Shown in pieces: positions 26,304 through 33,921 of a DNA stretch of 64,000 nt. The position numbers were made by a program, and so were the translations under genes. Numbering within the stretch: the first letter of the stretch is position 1; each line of letters starts with the position of its first letter. The DNA comes from Streptomyces sp. NBC_00247 (lineage in GTDB: Bacteria > Actinomycetota > Actinomycetes > Streptomycetales > Streptomycetaceae): NCBI RefSeq assembly GCF_036188265.1, contig NZ_CP108093.1, positions 2,604,001 to 2,668,000 on the forward strand, in the 5' to 3' direction. A model generated the notes under the pieces. That model was not told the origin of the DNA and made no database searches. It saw nothing but the letters and a program-made list of their open reading frames with translations.

Positions 26304-27032
26304 CACCACCACTTCGGACGTCAGGTCGACCGGGCCCACGCCCGCCCTGCGGGCCAGGGCGACGGCCGCCAGCGTCGAATGCACCCCGAGCTTGCCCAGG
26401 ACGTTCTGCATGTGGGTACGGACCGTGTGCGGCGAGAGGTAGAGCCGCTCCGCCACCGCCTTGCGCCCCAGCCCCGCGACCATGCAGCGCAGCACCTCCC
26501 GCTCGCGCGGGGTCAGCGACTCCACCAGCAGTTCGCTCTCGGTGCGGTGTTTGCGCGCGGCCGTCAACTCCCGCAGTACACCGGTGAGCAGGGCCGGCGG
26601 CAGATGGGTCTCGCCGCGCAGCACGCCGCGGATGACCGTCAACAGGCGTTGCAGGGAGCAGTCCTTGGCGACCCAGCCGGAGGCGCCCGCCTGGAGCGCC
26701 GCCGCCGCCCGGCGCGGGTCGTCCCGCTCGGCGAGCACCACCGTGCGGACGCCCGGCCGCCCCTCGCGGACCCCCGCGACGAGCGAGATCCCGTCGACCG
26801 GACCGCCCTGGTGCGGGACCCCGCCCACCTGCGGCCCGCCGCCCAACTCCGCGTCGACCAGCATCACGTCGTAGGCGCGGCCCTCGGTCGCGGCGCGGTC
26901 GAGGCAGCGCAGGGCGGCCGGGCCGCTGCCCGCGGCGGCCACGTCCACGTCCGGCTCGGCGGCGAGCGCCGCGGCGAGCGACTCGGCGAAAATACGGTGG
27001 TCGTCGACCACGAGAACCCGGATACGGGCCAC
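26262..27032 (-). CDS. Orphan NarL/LuxR-type response regulator
   Basis: This 256-aa protein has a receiver domain with acidic pair (RVLVVDDHRIF, D10-D11), phosphoacceptor Asp60 (VMLVDAEL), a Gly/Pro-rich insertion (GGGPQVGGVPHQGGPVDG) and the conserved Lys region GWVAKDCSLQ. The LuxR-type HTH follows at about 178-240: SLTPREREVLRCMVAGLGRK, AVAERLYLSPHTVRTHMQNV. No histidine kinase is adjacent. The GTG at 27032 has GGGGGG five bases upstream. It is convergent with tamR, overlapping 42 bp, and upstream of it lies a 428-bp gap before galK on the same strand. Targets unknown. Confidence 0.9.
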   Translation of the reverse strand: MARIRVLVVDDHRIFAESLAAALAAEPDVDVAAAGSGPAALRCLDRAATEGRAYDVMLVDAELGGGPQVGGVPHQGGPVDGISLVAGVREGRPGVRTVVLAERDDPRRAAAALQAGASGWVAKDCSLQRLLTVIRGVLRGETHLPPALLTGVLRELTAARKHRTESELLVESLTPREREVLRCMVAGLGRKAVAERLYLSPHTVRTHMQNVLGKLGVHSTLAAVALARRAGVGPVDLTSEVVVLPGDVVERGGQLA

Positions 27033-27460
27033 GTCTACCCCCCAGTGGAACGGTCCCGGGCCGCCGTCCTGAGGCCGGACCCGGGTGAGAACACATCGGG
27101 GCGGACGGGACGCCCGGCCCCGCGGAGGGAAGGAACCGTCCGCACGGCCCCGCCGCGCGCACCGAGCCGCCGTCCGTGCCCGGGTGCCGCACCGTCCGTC
27201 TCGGCCCTGAACGGCATCCGGCCCCCACCGGTGCTGCGCATCAGCGTACGGGCGTACGGGTGGACGGGAAGCCGATTCCACGGAAGTGACCGTCCCCGGC
27301 GTTCAGAGGGTGCTTCCTGTCCCGTCGTGGGACGGAAGTGGACGAATGAGGGCGCATTCTGCACCCGGACACGGAGGTCCCGGGGAACGGCGGAGCGCCG
27401 GGACACGGCCGTGGGGCCGGTCCCGGCGCTCGTTCACGCGAGTGGGGTGCGGACGGGGGG
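27033..27460. other. Intergenic region between galK and the response regulator
   Basis: This 428-bp stretch has no supported gene. It contains a hairpin CTTCC-T-GTCCC (27313-27323), loop GTCGT, GGGAC-GGAAG (27329-27338), about 120 bp past the galK stop, which may be the gal operon terminator or a regulator site. The promoter of the response regulator must lie in the left part; none is clear. Confidence 0.5.
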
Positions 27461-28645
27461 TCAGACCAGGCGCCGCGCTCCCTGCGAGGGAACCGCGGCG
27501 AAGACGCCCGGGGCCGCGTGACCGGTCGCCGCGAAGGCGTCGAGCACGGACTTGGTGACCGCCTCGGCGTCGGACTCCTCGACCAGCACGATCGCCGAGC
27601 CGCCGAAGCCGCCGCCGGTCATGCGGGCACCGAGCGCGCCGGCCCCGTTCGCGGTCGCCACGGCGAGGTCCAGCTCGGCGCAGGAGACCCGCAGGTCGTC
27701 ACGGAGCGAGGTGTGGCCCTCGGTGAGCACCGGGCCCGCCGCGCGCACGTCCCCGGCGTCGAGCAGCGCGATGACCTGCTCGACACGGGCGTTGTCGCTG
27801 ACCACGTGGCGTACGTAGCGGACGACGGACTCGTCCGCGCCGGCCGCCTCGAGCCGGGCGAGGGCGTCGGGGAGGTCCTCGTGACCCAGCTCGCGCAGCT
27901 TGCCCAGCCCGAGCAGGCGGGCGCCTTCCTCGCAGCCGGCCCGGCGCTCGGCGTAGGCGCCGTCGCCCAGCGCGTGCTTGACGCGGGTGTCGACGACCAG
28001 CAGCCGCAGCCCGTGCGCGGCCAGATCGAAGGGCACCTGGCGCACGGTGAGGTCGCGGGTGTCGAGGTGGAGGGCGTGGCCGTCGGTGCAGCAGGCGGAC
28101 GCCATCTGGTCCATGACACCGCAGGGCACGCCGACGAAGTCGTTCTCGGCGGCCTGGCCGAGGACCGCCAGCTCGGCGGCGCTCAGGCCGAGGCCGAAGA
28201 GGTCGTTCAGCGCGAGCGCGACGACCACTTCGAGGGCGGCGGACGAGGAGAGCCCGGCGCCGGTCGGCACGGTCGAGGTGAGCTGGATGTCCGCGCCGGT
28301 GATCTCGTGCCCGGCCCGGCGCAGCGCCCAGACGACACCCGCCGGGTACGCGGCCCAGCCGTGGCCCTCGTTCGGGGTCAGGCCGTCGACGGAGAGCTGC
28401 ACGATGCCACCGGGTACGTCGGTGGAGTGCAGGCGCAGCTGCCCGTCGGTGCGCCGGGCCACGGCGGCACGGGCGACGTGCGGGAGGGCGAGCGGCATGA
28501 CGAAGCCGTCGTTGAAGTCGGTGTACTCGCCTATGAGGTTGACGCGCCCGGGGGCGGCCCAGACGCCTTCGGGCTCGCCGGCGTACAGCGCGCGGAAGGA
28601 GGCGGCGAGCTCGGCGTCGGTGACGGCGGTGGTGGACTCGGTCAT
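27461..28645 (-). CDS. galK: Galactokinase
   Basis: This 394-aa GHMP kinase phosphorylates galactose at C1 with ATP, the first committed Leloir step. The galactose-binding signature [19 protein letters not shown] is at 33-51, the ATP loop [14 protein letters not shown] near 125-140, and the third GHMP motif [14 protein letters not shown] near 340. Length matches bacterial GalK (about 380-400). Its start overlaps the galE stop by four bases, making it the last gene of galT-galE-galK. Confidence 0.97.
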   Translation of the reverse strand: MTESTTAVTDAELAASFRALYAGEPEGVWAAPGRVNLIGEYTDFNDGFVMPLALPHVARAAVARRTDGQLRLHSTDVPGGIVQLSVDGLTPNEGHGWAAYPAGVVWALRRAGHEITGADIQLTSTVPTGAGLSSSAALEVVVALALNDLFGLGLSAAELAVLGQAAENDFVGVPCGVMDQMASACCTDGHALHLDTRDLTVRQVPFDLAAHGLRLLVVDTRVKHALGDGAYAERRAGCEEGARLLGLGKLRELGHEDLPDALARLEAAGADESVVRYVRHVVSDNARVEQVIALLDAGDVRAAGPVLTEGHTSLRDDLRVSCAELDLAVATANGAGALGARMTGGGFGGSAIVLVEESDAEAVTKSVLDAFAATGHAAPGVFAAVPSQGARRLV

Positions 28646-29625
28646 GATGCGGTGTTCTCCTCTCGGCGGGCGAACGCCCAGGCGTCGGCGACGATCGCGG
28701 CCAGGCCGGGACGGCTCGGGGTCCAGCCGAGGCGCTCGTGTGCGGTGGCGGCGGAGGCGACGAGGACGGCGGGGTCGCCGGCCCGGCGCGGGGCGGCGGT
28801 CTCCGGGATCGGGTGGCCGGTGACCTCGCGGACCGTCTCGATGACCTGGCGGACCGAGAAGCCGTTGCCGTTGCCCAGGTTGCAGATGAGGTGCTCGCCC
28901 GCGGTGGCGGCGCCCAGCGCGAGGAGGTGGGCCTCGGCGAGGTCGGCGACGTGGATGTAGTCGCGGACGCAGGTGCCGTCGGGGGTGGGGTAGTCGTCGC
29001 CGTAGACGTTGATCGACTCGCGCTCGCCCGCGGCGACCTGGAGGACCAGCGGGATGAGGTGGGACTCGGGGTCGTGGCGCTCCCCGGTGTTCCCGTACGC
29101 GCCGGCCACGTTGAAGTAGCGGAGCGAGACGGCGGCCAGCCCGTGGGCGGCGGCCTCCCCGGTGATCATGTGGTCGACGGCCAGCTTGGTCGCGCCGTAC
29201 GGGTTGGTGGGCGCGGTCGGGTCGGTCTCCGTGATGGGACTGGAGACCGGCTCGCCGTAGGTGGCGGCGGTGGAGGAGAAGACCAGGGTGCGCACCCCGG
29301 CGTCACGCATCGCGGCGAGCAGCGCGGTGGTGCCGCCGACGTTGTTGAGCCAGTACTTCTCCGGGTTCACGACGGACTCGCCGACCTGGGAGAACGCGGC
29401 GAAGTGGAGGACGGCGTCGTAGGAGGCGTCGAGCCACTTCGCGGCGTCCTGGATACGGCCCTCGATGAACTCGGCGCCCTGCGGGACGCCCTCCCAAAAG
29501 CCCGTGGAGAGGTCGTCGAGCACCGTGACGGTGTGCCCGGCCTCCAGCAGGTGGGTGGCGACCACACTGCCCACGTAACCGGCGCCGCCGGTGACCAGGT
29601 ACTTCTTCGGGGTGCTGCTGCTCAC
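28642..29625 (-). CDS. galE: UDP-glucose 4-epimerase
   Basis: This 327-aa extended short-chain dehydrogenase interconverts UDP-galactose and UDP-glucose with bound NAD. The dinucleotide motif [10 protein letters not shown] is at 11-20, the catalytic YxxxK is Y143-K147 in [12 protein letters not shown], and Ser/Thr sits in [10 protein letters not shown]. Length is typical (about 330). Four-base overlaps tie it to galT upstream and galK downstream, so the three are translationally coupled. Confidence 0.97.
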   Translation of the reverse strand: MSSSTPKKYLVTGGAGYVGSVVATHLLEAGHTVTVLDDLSTGFWEGVPQGAEFIEGRIQDAAKWLDASYDAVLHFAAFSQVGESVVNPEKYWLNNVGGTTALLAAMRDAGVRTLVFSSTAATYGEPVSSPITETDPTAPTNPYGATKLAVDHMITGEAAAHGLAAVSLRYFNVAGAYGNTGERHDPESHLIPLVLQVAAGERESINVYGDDYPTPDGTCVRDYIHVADLAEAHLLALGAATAGEHLICNLGNGNGFSVRQVIETVREVTGHPIPETAAPRRAGDPAVLVASAATAHERLGWTPSRPGLAAIVADAWAFARREENTAS

Positions 29626-30665
29626 TTGCTCGCTACCTCTCGCAGTCGCTCGGCCGCGGTCTCCGGCGGCACGTCGTTGATGAACGCTCCCATGCCGGAC
29701 TCCGATCCGGCGAGGAACTTCAGCTTGCCGGTCGTGCGACGGATGGTGAACAGCTCCAGGTGGAGAGCGAGCTCCTCGCGCCCGGGGGCGCGGAACGGCG
29801 CCTGGTGCCAGGCGGCGATGTACGGGGTGGGGGGCTCACCGGGGCCGAAGATCCGGTCGAAGCGCCGCAGGAGTTCCAGATACATCTGCGGGAACTCCGC
29901 GCGGGCGGCGTCGTCCAGGTCACGGAAGTCGGCCGCGCGGTGACGGGGGTAGAGGTGCACCTCGTACGGCCAGTGGGCGGCGTACGGCACGAACGCGACC
30001 CAGTGCTCGCCGGTGAGGACGATCCGGTCGCCCTCGGCGATCTCACGGGTGACGACGTCCTCGAAGAGGTTGCGGCCGGTCTCCTCGCGGTGGGCGACGG
30101 CGGAACGCAACATCAGTTCGGTTCGGGGCGTGACGAAGGGGTACCCGTAGATCTGGCCGTGAGGGTGACCGAGCGTCACACCGATCTCGGCGCCGCGGTT
30201 TTCGAAGGGGAAGACCTGGGCGACCTGGTCGAGCCGGGAGAGCGCGGCGGTGCGGTCGGTCCAGGCGGCCAGCACGAGAGCCGCCTGGTCCTCGGTGAGG
30301 TCGGCGAAGGAGGAGTCGTGGTCGGAGGCGAAGCAGACGACCTCGCAGCGGCCGGAGTCACCGGCGAGCGAGGGGAAGCGGTTCTCGAAGACGACGACGT
30401 CGTAATCGTCGTCGGGGATCTCGCTGAGCCGCCCGTCCCGGGACGGGCAGAGCGGGCACTCGTCGGCCGGCGGGTGGTAGGTGCGGCCCTGGCGGTGGGA
30501 CGCGATGGCCACCGCGTCCCCGAGGAGCGGGTCGCGCCGGATCTCGGACGAGGTGGCGACGGCGTCGAGCGGCCTGCGGTCCACCGCGTCACGCACAGTG
30601 CCCTCGGCGGAGTCGTAATAGATCAGTTCCCGACCGTCGGCGAGGGTCGTTGCCGTCTTCTTCAC
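29622..30665 (-). CDS. galT: Galactose-1-phosphate uridylyltransferase
   Basis: This 347-aa HIT-superfamily enzyme exchanges UMP between UDP-glucose and galactose 1-phosphate. The active-site HPH is H167-P-H169 in [14 protein letters not shown], and CPLC at 70-73 is a zinc-ligand pair. The GTG start at 30665 ([18 protein letters not shown]) has a strong GGAGG six bases upstream; the open frame reaches 30692 but would include the ribosome site. First gene of the gal operon. Just upstream are a tandem decamer and divergent promoter elements shared with the symporter gene. Confidence 0.97.
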   Translation of the reverse strand: MKKTATTLADGRELIYYDSAEGTVRDAVDRRPLDAVATSSEIRRDPLLGDAVAIASHRQGRTYHPPADECPLCPSRDGRLSEIPDDDYDVVVFENRFPSLAGDSGRCEVVCFASDHDSSFADLTEDQAALVLAAWTDRTAALSRLDQVAQVFPFENRGAEIGVTLGHPHGQIYGYPFVTPRTELMLRSAVAHREETGRNLFEDVVTREIAEGDRIVLTGEHWVAFVPYAAHWPYEVHLYPRHRAADFRDLDDAARAEFPQMYLELLRRFDRIFGPGEPPTPYIAAWHQAPFRAPGREELALHLELFTIRRTTGKLKFLAGSESGMGAFINDVPPETAAERLREVASK

Positions 30666-30910
30666 CAGGTTCCTCCAAACATAACTAAACACAACTAATC
30701 ACAATCGAACAGGAGCGTCAATGACATAACTCTTTGTAGACAAGTTGTTCCTCTGTGTTGACTTAAGTGGATACCTGGTTCTTTACATCAGGTCATTTCG
30801 CCCCCGCGCATCACGATCAAACAAAGAACACCAGTTACTTTGTTCAGATATTGAACGCAGGGGCGTAGGTTTCATCAGGTTCAGTTCGCGCAACGAAGCG
30901 AGTACCCCCC
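30666..30910. promoter_or_regulatory. Divergent galactose control region
   Basis: A strikingly AT-rich 245-bp stretch between galT and the symporter. For galT: TTGACG on the minus strand (30716-30721) with TTAGTT about 17 bases on. The minus strand reads TTAGTTGTGT TTAGTTATGT, a tandem decamer (plus strand 30679-30698) directly before the ribosome site. GACATAACTCT (30723-30733) also occurs at 4278-4288. For the symporter: TTGACT at 30758-30763, and an inverted repeat AACAAAG (30820-30826) / CTTTGTT (30838-30844) about 70-90 bp before the ATG. From general knowledge, the gal promoter of S. lividans is galactose-induced and glucose-sensitive with a complex operator; the decamers may correspond. 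Confidence 0.6.
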
Positions 30911-32581
30911 ATGAACTATCTGGCTGACGGGCTCCGGCTCCCCACGAACGGCCTGGATTACACGATCCTGGCCATCTACTTCGTCGTGGTCCTCGGCATC
31001 GGCTTCGCGGCTCGCGCCAGCGTGAAGACCAGCCTCGACTTCTTCCTGTCCGGCCGCTCCCTGCCCGCCTGGGTCACCGGTCTGGCCTTCGTGGCCGCCA
31101 ACCTCGGTGCCACCGAGATCCTGGGCATGGCGGCGACCGGCGCGCAGTACGGCGTCTCGGTCGTCCACTGGTACTGGATCGGCGCCATCCCCGCCATGGT
31201 CTTCCTCGGCCTGGTGATGATGCCGTTCTACTACCGCTCGAAGGTCCGTTCCGTGCCGGAGTTCCTTCTCCAGCGGTTCGACAAGTCGGCCCACGTACTG
31301 AGTTCGGCCCTGTTCGCCTTCGCCGCCATCCTGATAGCCGGCGTCAACCTGTACGCGCTCTCGATCGTCGTGGAAGCGCTGCTGGGCTGGGACCGCTGGG
31401 TCGCGATCGTCGTCGCCGGCGTGTTCGTCCTGCTCTACATCACCATCGGCGGACTCTCCTCGGCGATCTACAACGAGGTGCTCCAGTTCTTCGTCATCCT
31501 CGCCGCGCTCATACCCCTGACCATCCTCGGCCTCAAGCGGGTAGGCGGCTGGGACGGTCTGACCCACTCGCTGGAGAAGAGCCACGGCTCCAGCTTCATG
31601 TCCGCCTGGAGCGACACGGGCATCGGTGACAGCAACGCGCTGGGCGCCAACTGGCTGACGATCATCCTCGGCCTCGGCTTCGTCCTCTCCTTCGGCTACT
31701 GGACGACCAACTTCGCCGAGGTGCAGCGCGCCCTCTCCGCGAAGAACCTCTCGGCCGCGCAGCGCACCCCGCTCATCGCCGCGTTCCCGAAGATCTTCAT
31801 CGTCTTCCTGGTGATGATCCCGGGCATGGTCGCCGCCGTCGTCGTCCCGAACATCGGCACCGACCGCTCGGACCTGACGTACAACGACGCCATCCCGCTG
31901 CTGATGCGCGAACTGCTCCCGAACGGTGTGCTCGGCATCGCCGTGACCGGTCTGCTGGCCGCGTTCATGGCCGGTATGGCCGCCAACGTCTCCTCGTTCA
32001 ACACGGTGTTCACCACGGACATCTGGGCGCGGTACGTGAAGAAGGACAAGCCGGACGCGTACTACCTCAAGTTCGGCCGCCTCGTCACCGCCGTCGGTGT
32101 GCTCGCCTCGATCGGCACCGCGTTCATCGCGTCGAGCTTCTCGAACATCATGAGCTACCTGCAGACGCTCTTCTCGTTCTTCAACGTCCCGATGTTCGTC
32201 GTGTTCATCATCGGCATGTTCTGGAAGCGCGCGTCGATGAAGTCCGGTGTCTGGGGCCTGGTCGCGGGTACCACCGCCGCGATGGTCAACTACTTCGTCT
32301 TCTACAAGCAGGGCGTCATCTCCATCCCGACCGACCAGGGCGCGAACTTCGTCTCCGCCATCGTCGGCTTCGTCGCCGGTGCGGTCGTCATGGTGATCGT
32401 CACCCTCTTCACGGCCCCCAAGCCGGAAGCCGAACTGGCCGGACTGGTCTACGGCACCGAGTCCCCCGACGCACCCGAGGTGCCGGAGGAGTCCGACGCC
32501 GCGTGGTACCGCAAGCCGGCCCTGCTGGGCTGGGGCGCCATCGTGATCGCCGCCGCCTGCTACATCCCCTACTCGTTCTGA
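30911..32581 (+). CDS. Sodium:solute symporter, probable galactose/sugar transporter
   Basis: This 556-aa SSS-family protein has about 13-14 membrane helices. Typical segments are DYTILAIYFVVVLGIGFAAR, SLDFFLSGRSLPAWVTGLAF, AANLGATEILGMAATGAQYG (the sodium-site helix 1 region) and FVLSFGYWTTNFAEVQRALS. SGLT-like members bring in galactose or glucose with sodium. Divergent transcription from galT-galE-galK makes galactose the likely cargo (inference). The C-terminal helix ends YIPYSF, followed after 14 bp by a small membrane-protein gene that is surely co-transcribed. The ATG has a weak ribosome site (AAGCGAG). Confidence 0.93.
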   Translation: MNYLADGLRLPTNGLDYTILAIYFVVVLGIGFAARASVKTSLDFFLSGRSLPAWVTGLAFVAANLGATEILGMAATGAQYGVSVVHWYWIGAIPAMVFLGLVMMPFYYRSKVRSVPEFLLQRFDKSAHVLSSALFAFAAILIAGVNLYALSIVVEALLGWDRWVAIVVAGVFVLLYITIGGLSSAIYNEVLQFFVILAALIPLTILGLKRVGGWDGLTHSLEKSHGSSFMSAWSDTGIGDSNALGANWLTIILGLGFVLSFGYWTTNFAEVQRALSAKNLSAAQRTPLIAAFPKIFIVFLVMIPGMVAAVVVPNIGTDRSDLTYNDAIPLLMRELLPNGVLGIAVTGLLAAFMAGMAANVSSFNTVFTTDIWARYVKKDKPDAYYLKFGRLVTAVGVLASIGTAFIASSFSNIMSYLQTLFSFFNVPMFVVFIIGMFWKRASMKSGVWGLVAGTTAAMVNYFVFYKQGVISIPTDQGANFVSAIVGFVAGAVVMVIVTLFTAPKPEAELAGLVYGTESPDAPEVPEESDAAWYRKPALLGWGAIVIAAACYIPYSF

Positions 32582-32595
32582 TCGGAGGAACCACC

Positions 32596-32892
32596 ATGTC
32601 CGAGCTGCACAAGGAAGTCTCCGACCTGGAGAGCAAGTCCGCCACGGCGGCACGCCTCTTCGACATCAGGCGGATCATCGGCGGTCTCTTCGTGGTCTAC
32701 GGAGTCATCGTCACCATCGCGGGCATCAACCCGTCCGACGCCGACCTCAAGAAGGCCGAGGGCGTCCACATCAACCTCTGGACCGGCCTCGCGATGCTGG
32801 TCCTCGGACTGCTGTTCCTGGTCTGGATGTGGCTGCGCCCGACGCAGGCCCCCGTCGAGCCCATCGAGCCGGACGGCCCCGCCGGCCACTGA
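32596..32892 (+). CDS. Small two-helix membrane protein accompanying the symporter
   Basis: This 98-aa protein has an acidic/basic N-terminal amphipathic segment (MSELHKEVSDLESKSATAAR), helix 1 IIGGLFVVYGVIVTIAGI, a short loop with SDADLKKAEGVHINLW, helix 2 TGLAMLVLGLLFLVWMWL and a proline-rich cytoplasmic tail. A good GGAGG precedes the ATG by seven bases. SSS permeases such as ActP/MctP have small co-encoded partners (YjcH/DUF485); this one is of similar size and topology but I do not recognise that family's motifs. It may stabilise or regulate the symporter. Confidence 0.85.
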   Translation: MSELHKEVSDLESKSATAARLFDIRRIIGGLFVVYGVIVTIAGINPSDADLKKAEGVHINLWTGLAMLVLGLLFLVWMWLRPTQAPVEPIEPDGPAGH

Positions 32893-32917
32893 CCGGCCGG
32901 TTCCCCGCACGGTCCCC

Positions 32918-32963
32918 GCAGGGGCCGGACCCACCCGCCACTCAGGGTGCGTCCGGCCCCTGC
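32918..32963. terminator. Terminator between symporter operon and convergent regulator
   Basis: GCAGGGGCCGGAC (32918-32930) pairs with GTCCGGCCCCTGC (32951-32963). The right arm lies inside the last codons of the convergent response-regulator gene. Confidence 0.7.
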
Positions 32964-33670
32964 GCCGCGTCGTACCCCGGTTCGCGCGCCGCGCCCATCG
33001 CCGTGTGGACGACCGCCCGGTCCAGCAGCCCGGTACGGGCCGCGAGCGCGGCGGCTTCCAGGCGGGAACCCACCCCGAGCTTCATCAGGACCCGCTGGAC
33101 ATGGGTGCGCGCGGTGCTCGGCGCGATCCGCATCCCGGCGGCGATCAGCCGGGTGCCCTCGCCCTCGGCGACGCGTACCAGCACCTCGGCCTCGCGGGGC
33201 GTCAGCAGCCGCAGCAGCCGCTGGCCCTCGTCGTCGGGCTTCTCCACCGGGTGCAGCAACTCCGAGAAGGCCCCCCTGAGCAGGGCGGGCGCCACCGACG
33301 CCTCACCTGCCCTGGCCTTCATCATGGCCCGCTCCACACCCTCGATGCGCTCGTCGTGCCGGACGTATCCGGCCGCTCCGGCCGCGAAGGCCGCCGCGAT
33401 ACCCCGGGGGCTGGGCACCGGGCCCAGCACCACCACCGCCACCTGCGGGCGCTCGCGTCCGATCCGCTGGATCGGATCGAAGGCGCCCGGCGCGGCGGGA
33501 GAGGCCGTCCCGAAGAGACAGACCTCCGGGGCCCTGGCTATGACCAGGTCGGCGGCGCCCGAAGTCGGCGCCGTGGCCGCGAGCACGCGGTGCCCCCGGA
33601 GCTTGAGTGCCGAGGCGAGCGCCTCGGCCAACAGGCGGTGGTCGTCGACCACCATGAGCCGCACGCTCAT
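32942..33670 (-). CDS. Atypical LuxR-type response regulator lacking the phosphoacceptor Asp
   Basis: This 242-aa protein has a receiver-like domain keeping the acidic pair (LMVVDDHRLL, D9-D10), but where the phosphorylated Asp should sit the sequence is PEVCLFGTAS, and the usual Lys region reads GYVRHDERIE. Phosphorylation control is therefore unlikely. The LuxR-type HTH is intact: LLTPREAEVLVRVAEGEGTR, LIAAGMRIAPSTARTHVQRV. The ATG at 33670 is preceded by GGGGG ten bases upstream. No kinase nearby. Similar overall to the regulator at 26262-27032, so the galactose block is flanked by two related orphan regulators. It may respond to a ligand or be constitutive. Confidence 0.9.
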   Translation of the reverse strand: MSVRLMVVDDHRLLAEALASALKLRGHRVLAATAPTSGAADLVIARAPEVCLFGTASPAAPGAFDPIQRIGRERPQVAVVVLGPVPSPRGIAAAFAAGAAGYVRHDERIEGVERAMMKARAGEASVAPALLRGAFSELLHPVEKPDDEGQRLLRLLTPREAEVLVRVAEGEGTRLIAAGMRIAPSTARTHVQRVLMKLGVGSRLEAAALAARTGLLDRAVVHTAMGAAREPGYDAAQGPDAP

Positions 33671-33854
33671 CGCGCAGATACCCCCAGTACCGCCGTGAAC
33701 CGCCGTGCGCAGGTGTGCCACGACCGTCGGCCCCCCGGCCTAGACCCGGCAAGCTACACGCTTGTTCGACGCCGTGGCGCCCATACGTGGCAGAAGCCCC
33801 CCAGAAGGCCGATTTCTTCTGCTTCGGACGTCACCGGGTTGACGGAAAACGATC

Positions 33855-33887
33855 GGCCCCGCCGGTCTCCTTCCGGCCGGCGGGGCC
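33855..33887 (-). terminator. Terminator of the first beta-propeller gene
   Basis: GGCCCCGCCGG (33855-33865) and CCGGCGGGGCC (33877-33887) form an 11-bp stem. On the minus strand it is followed by GATCGTTTTCC, a short T-rich tract. Confidence 0.75.
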
Positions 33888-33921
33888 TTCGTGCGGCATC
33901 CGGACGACGTCCGGCGGCGGG

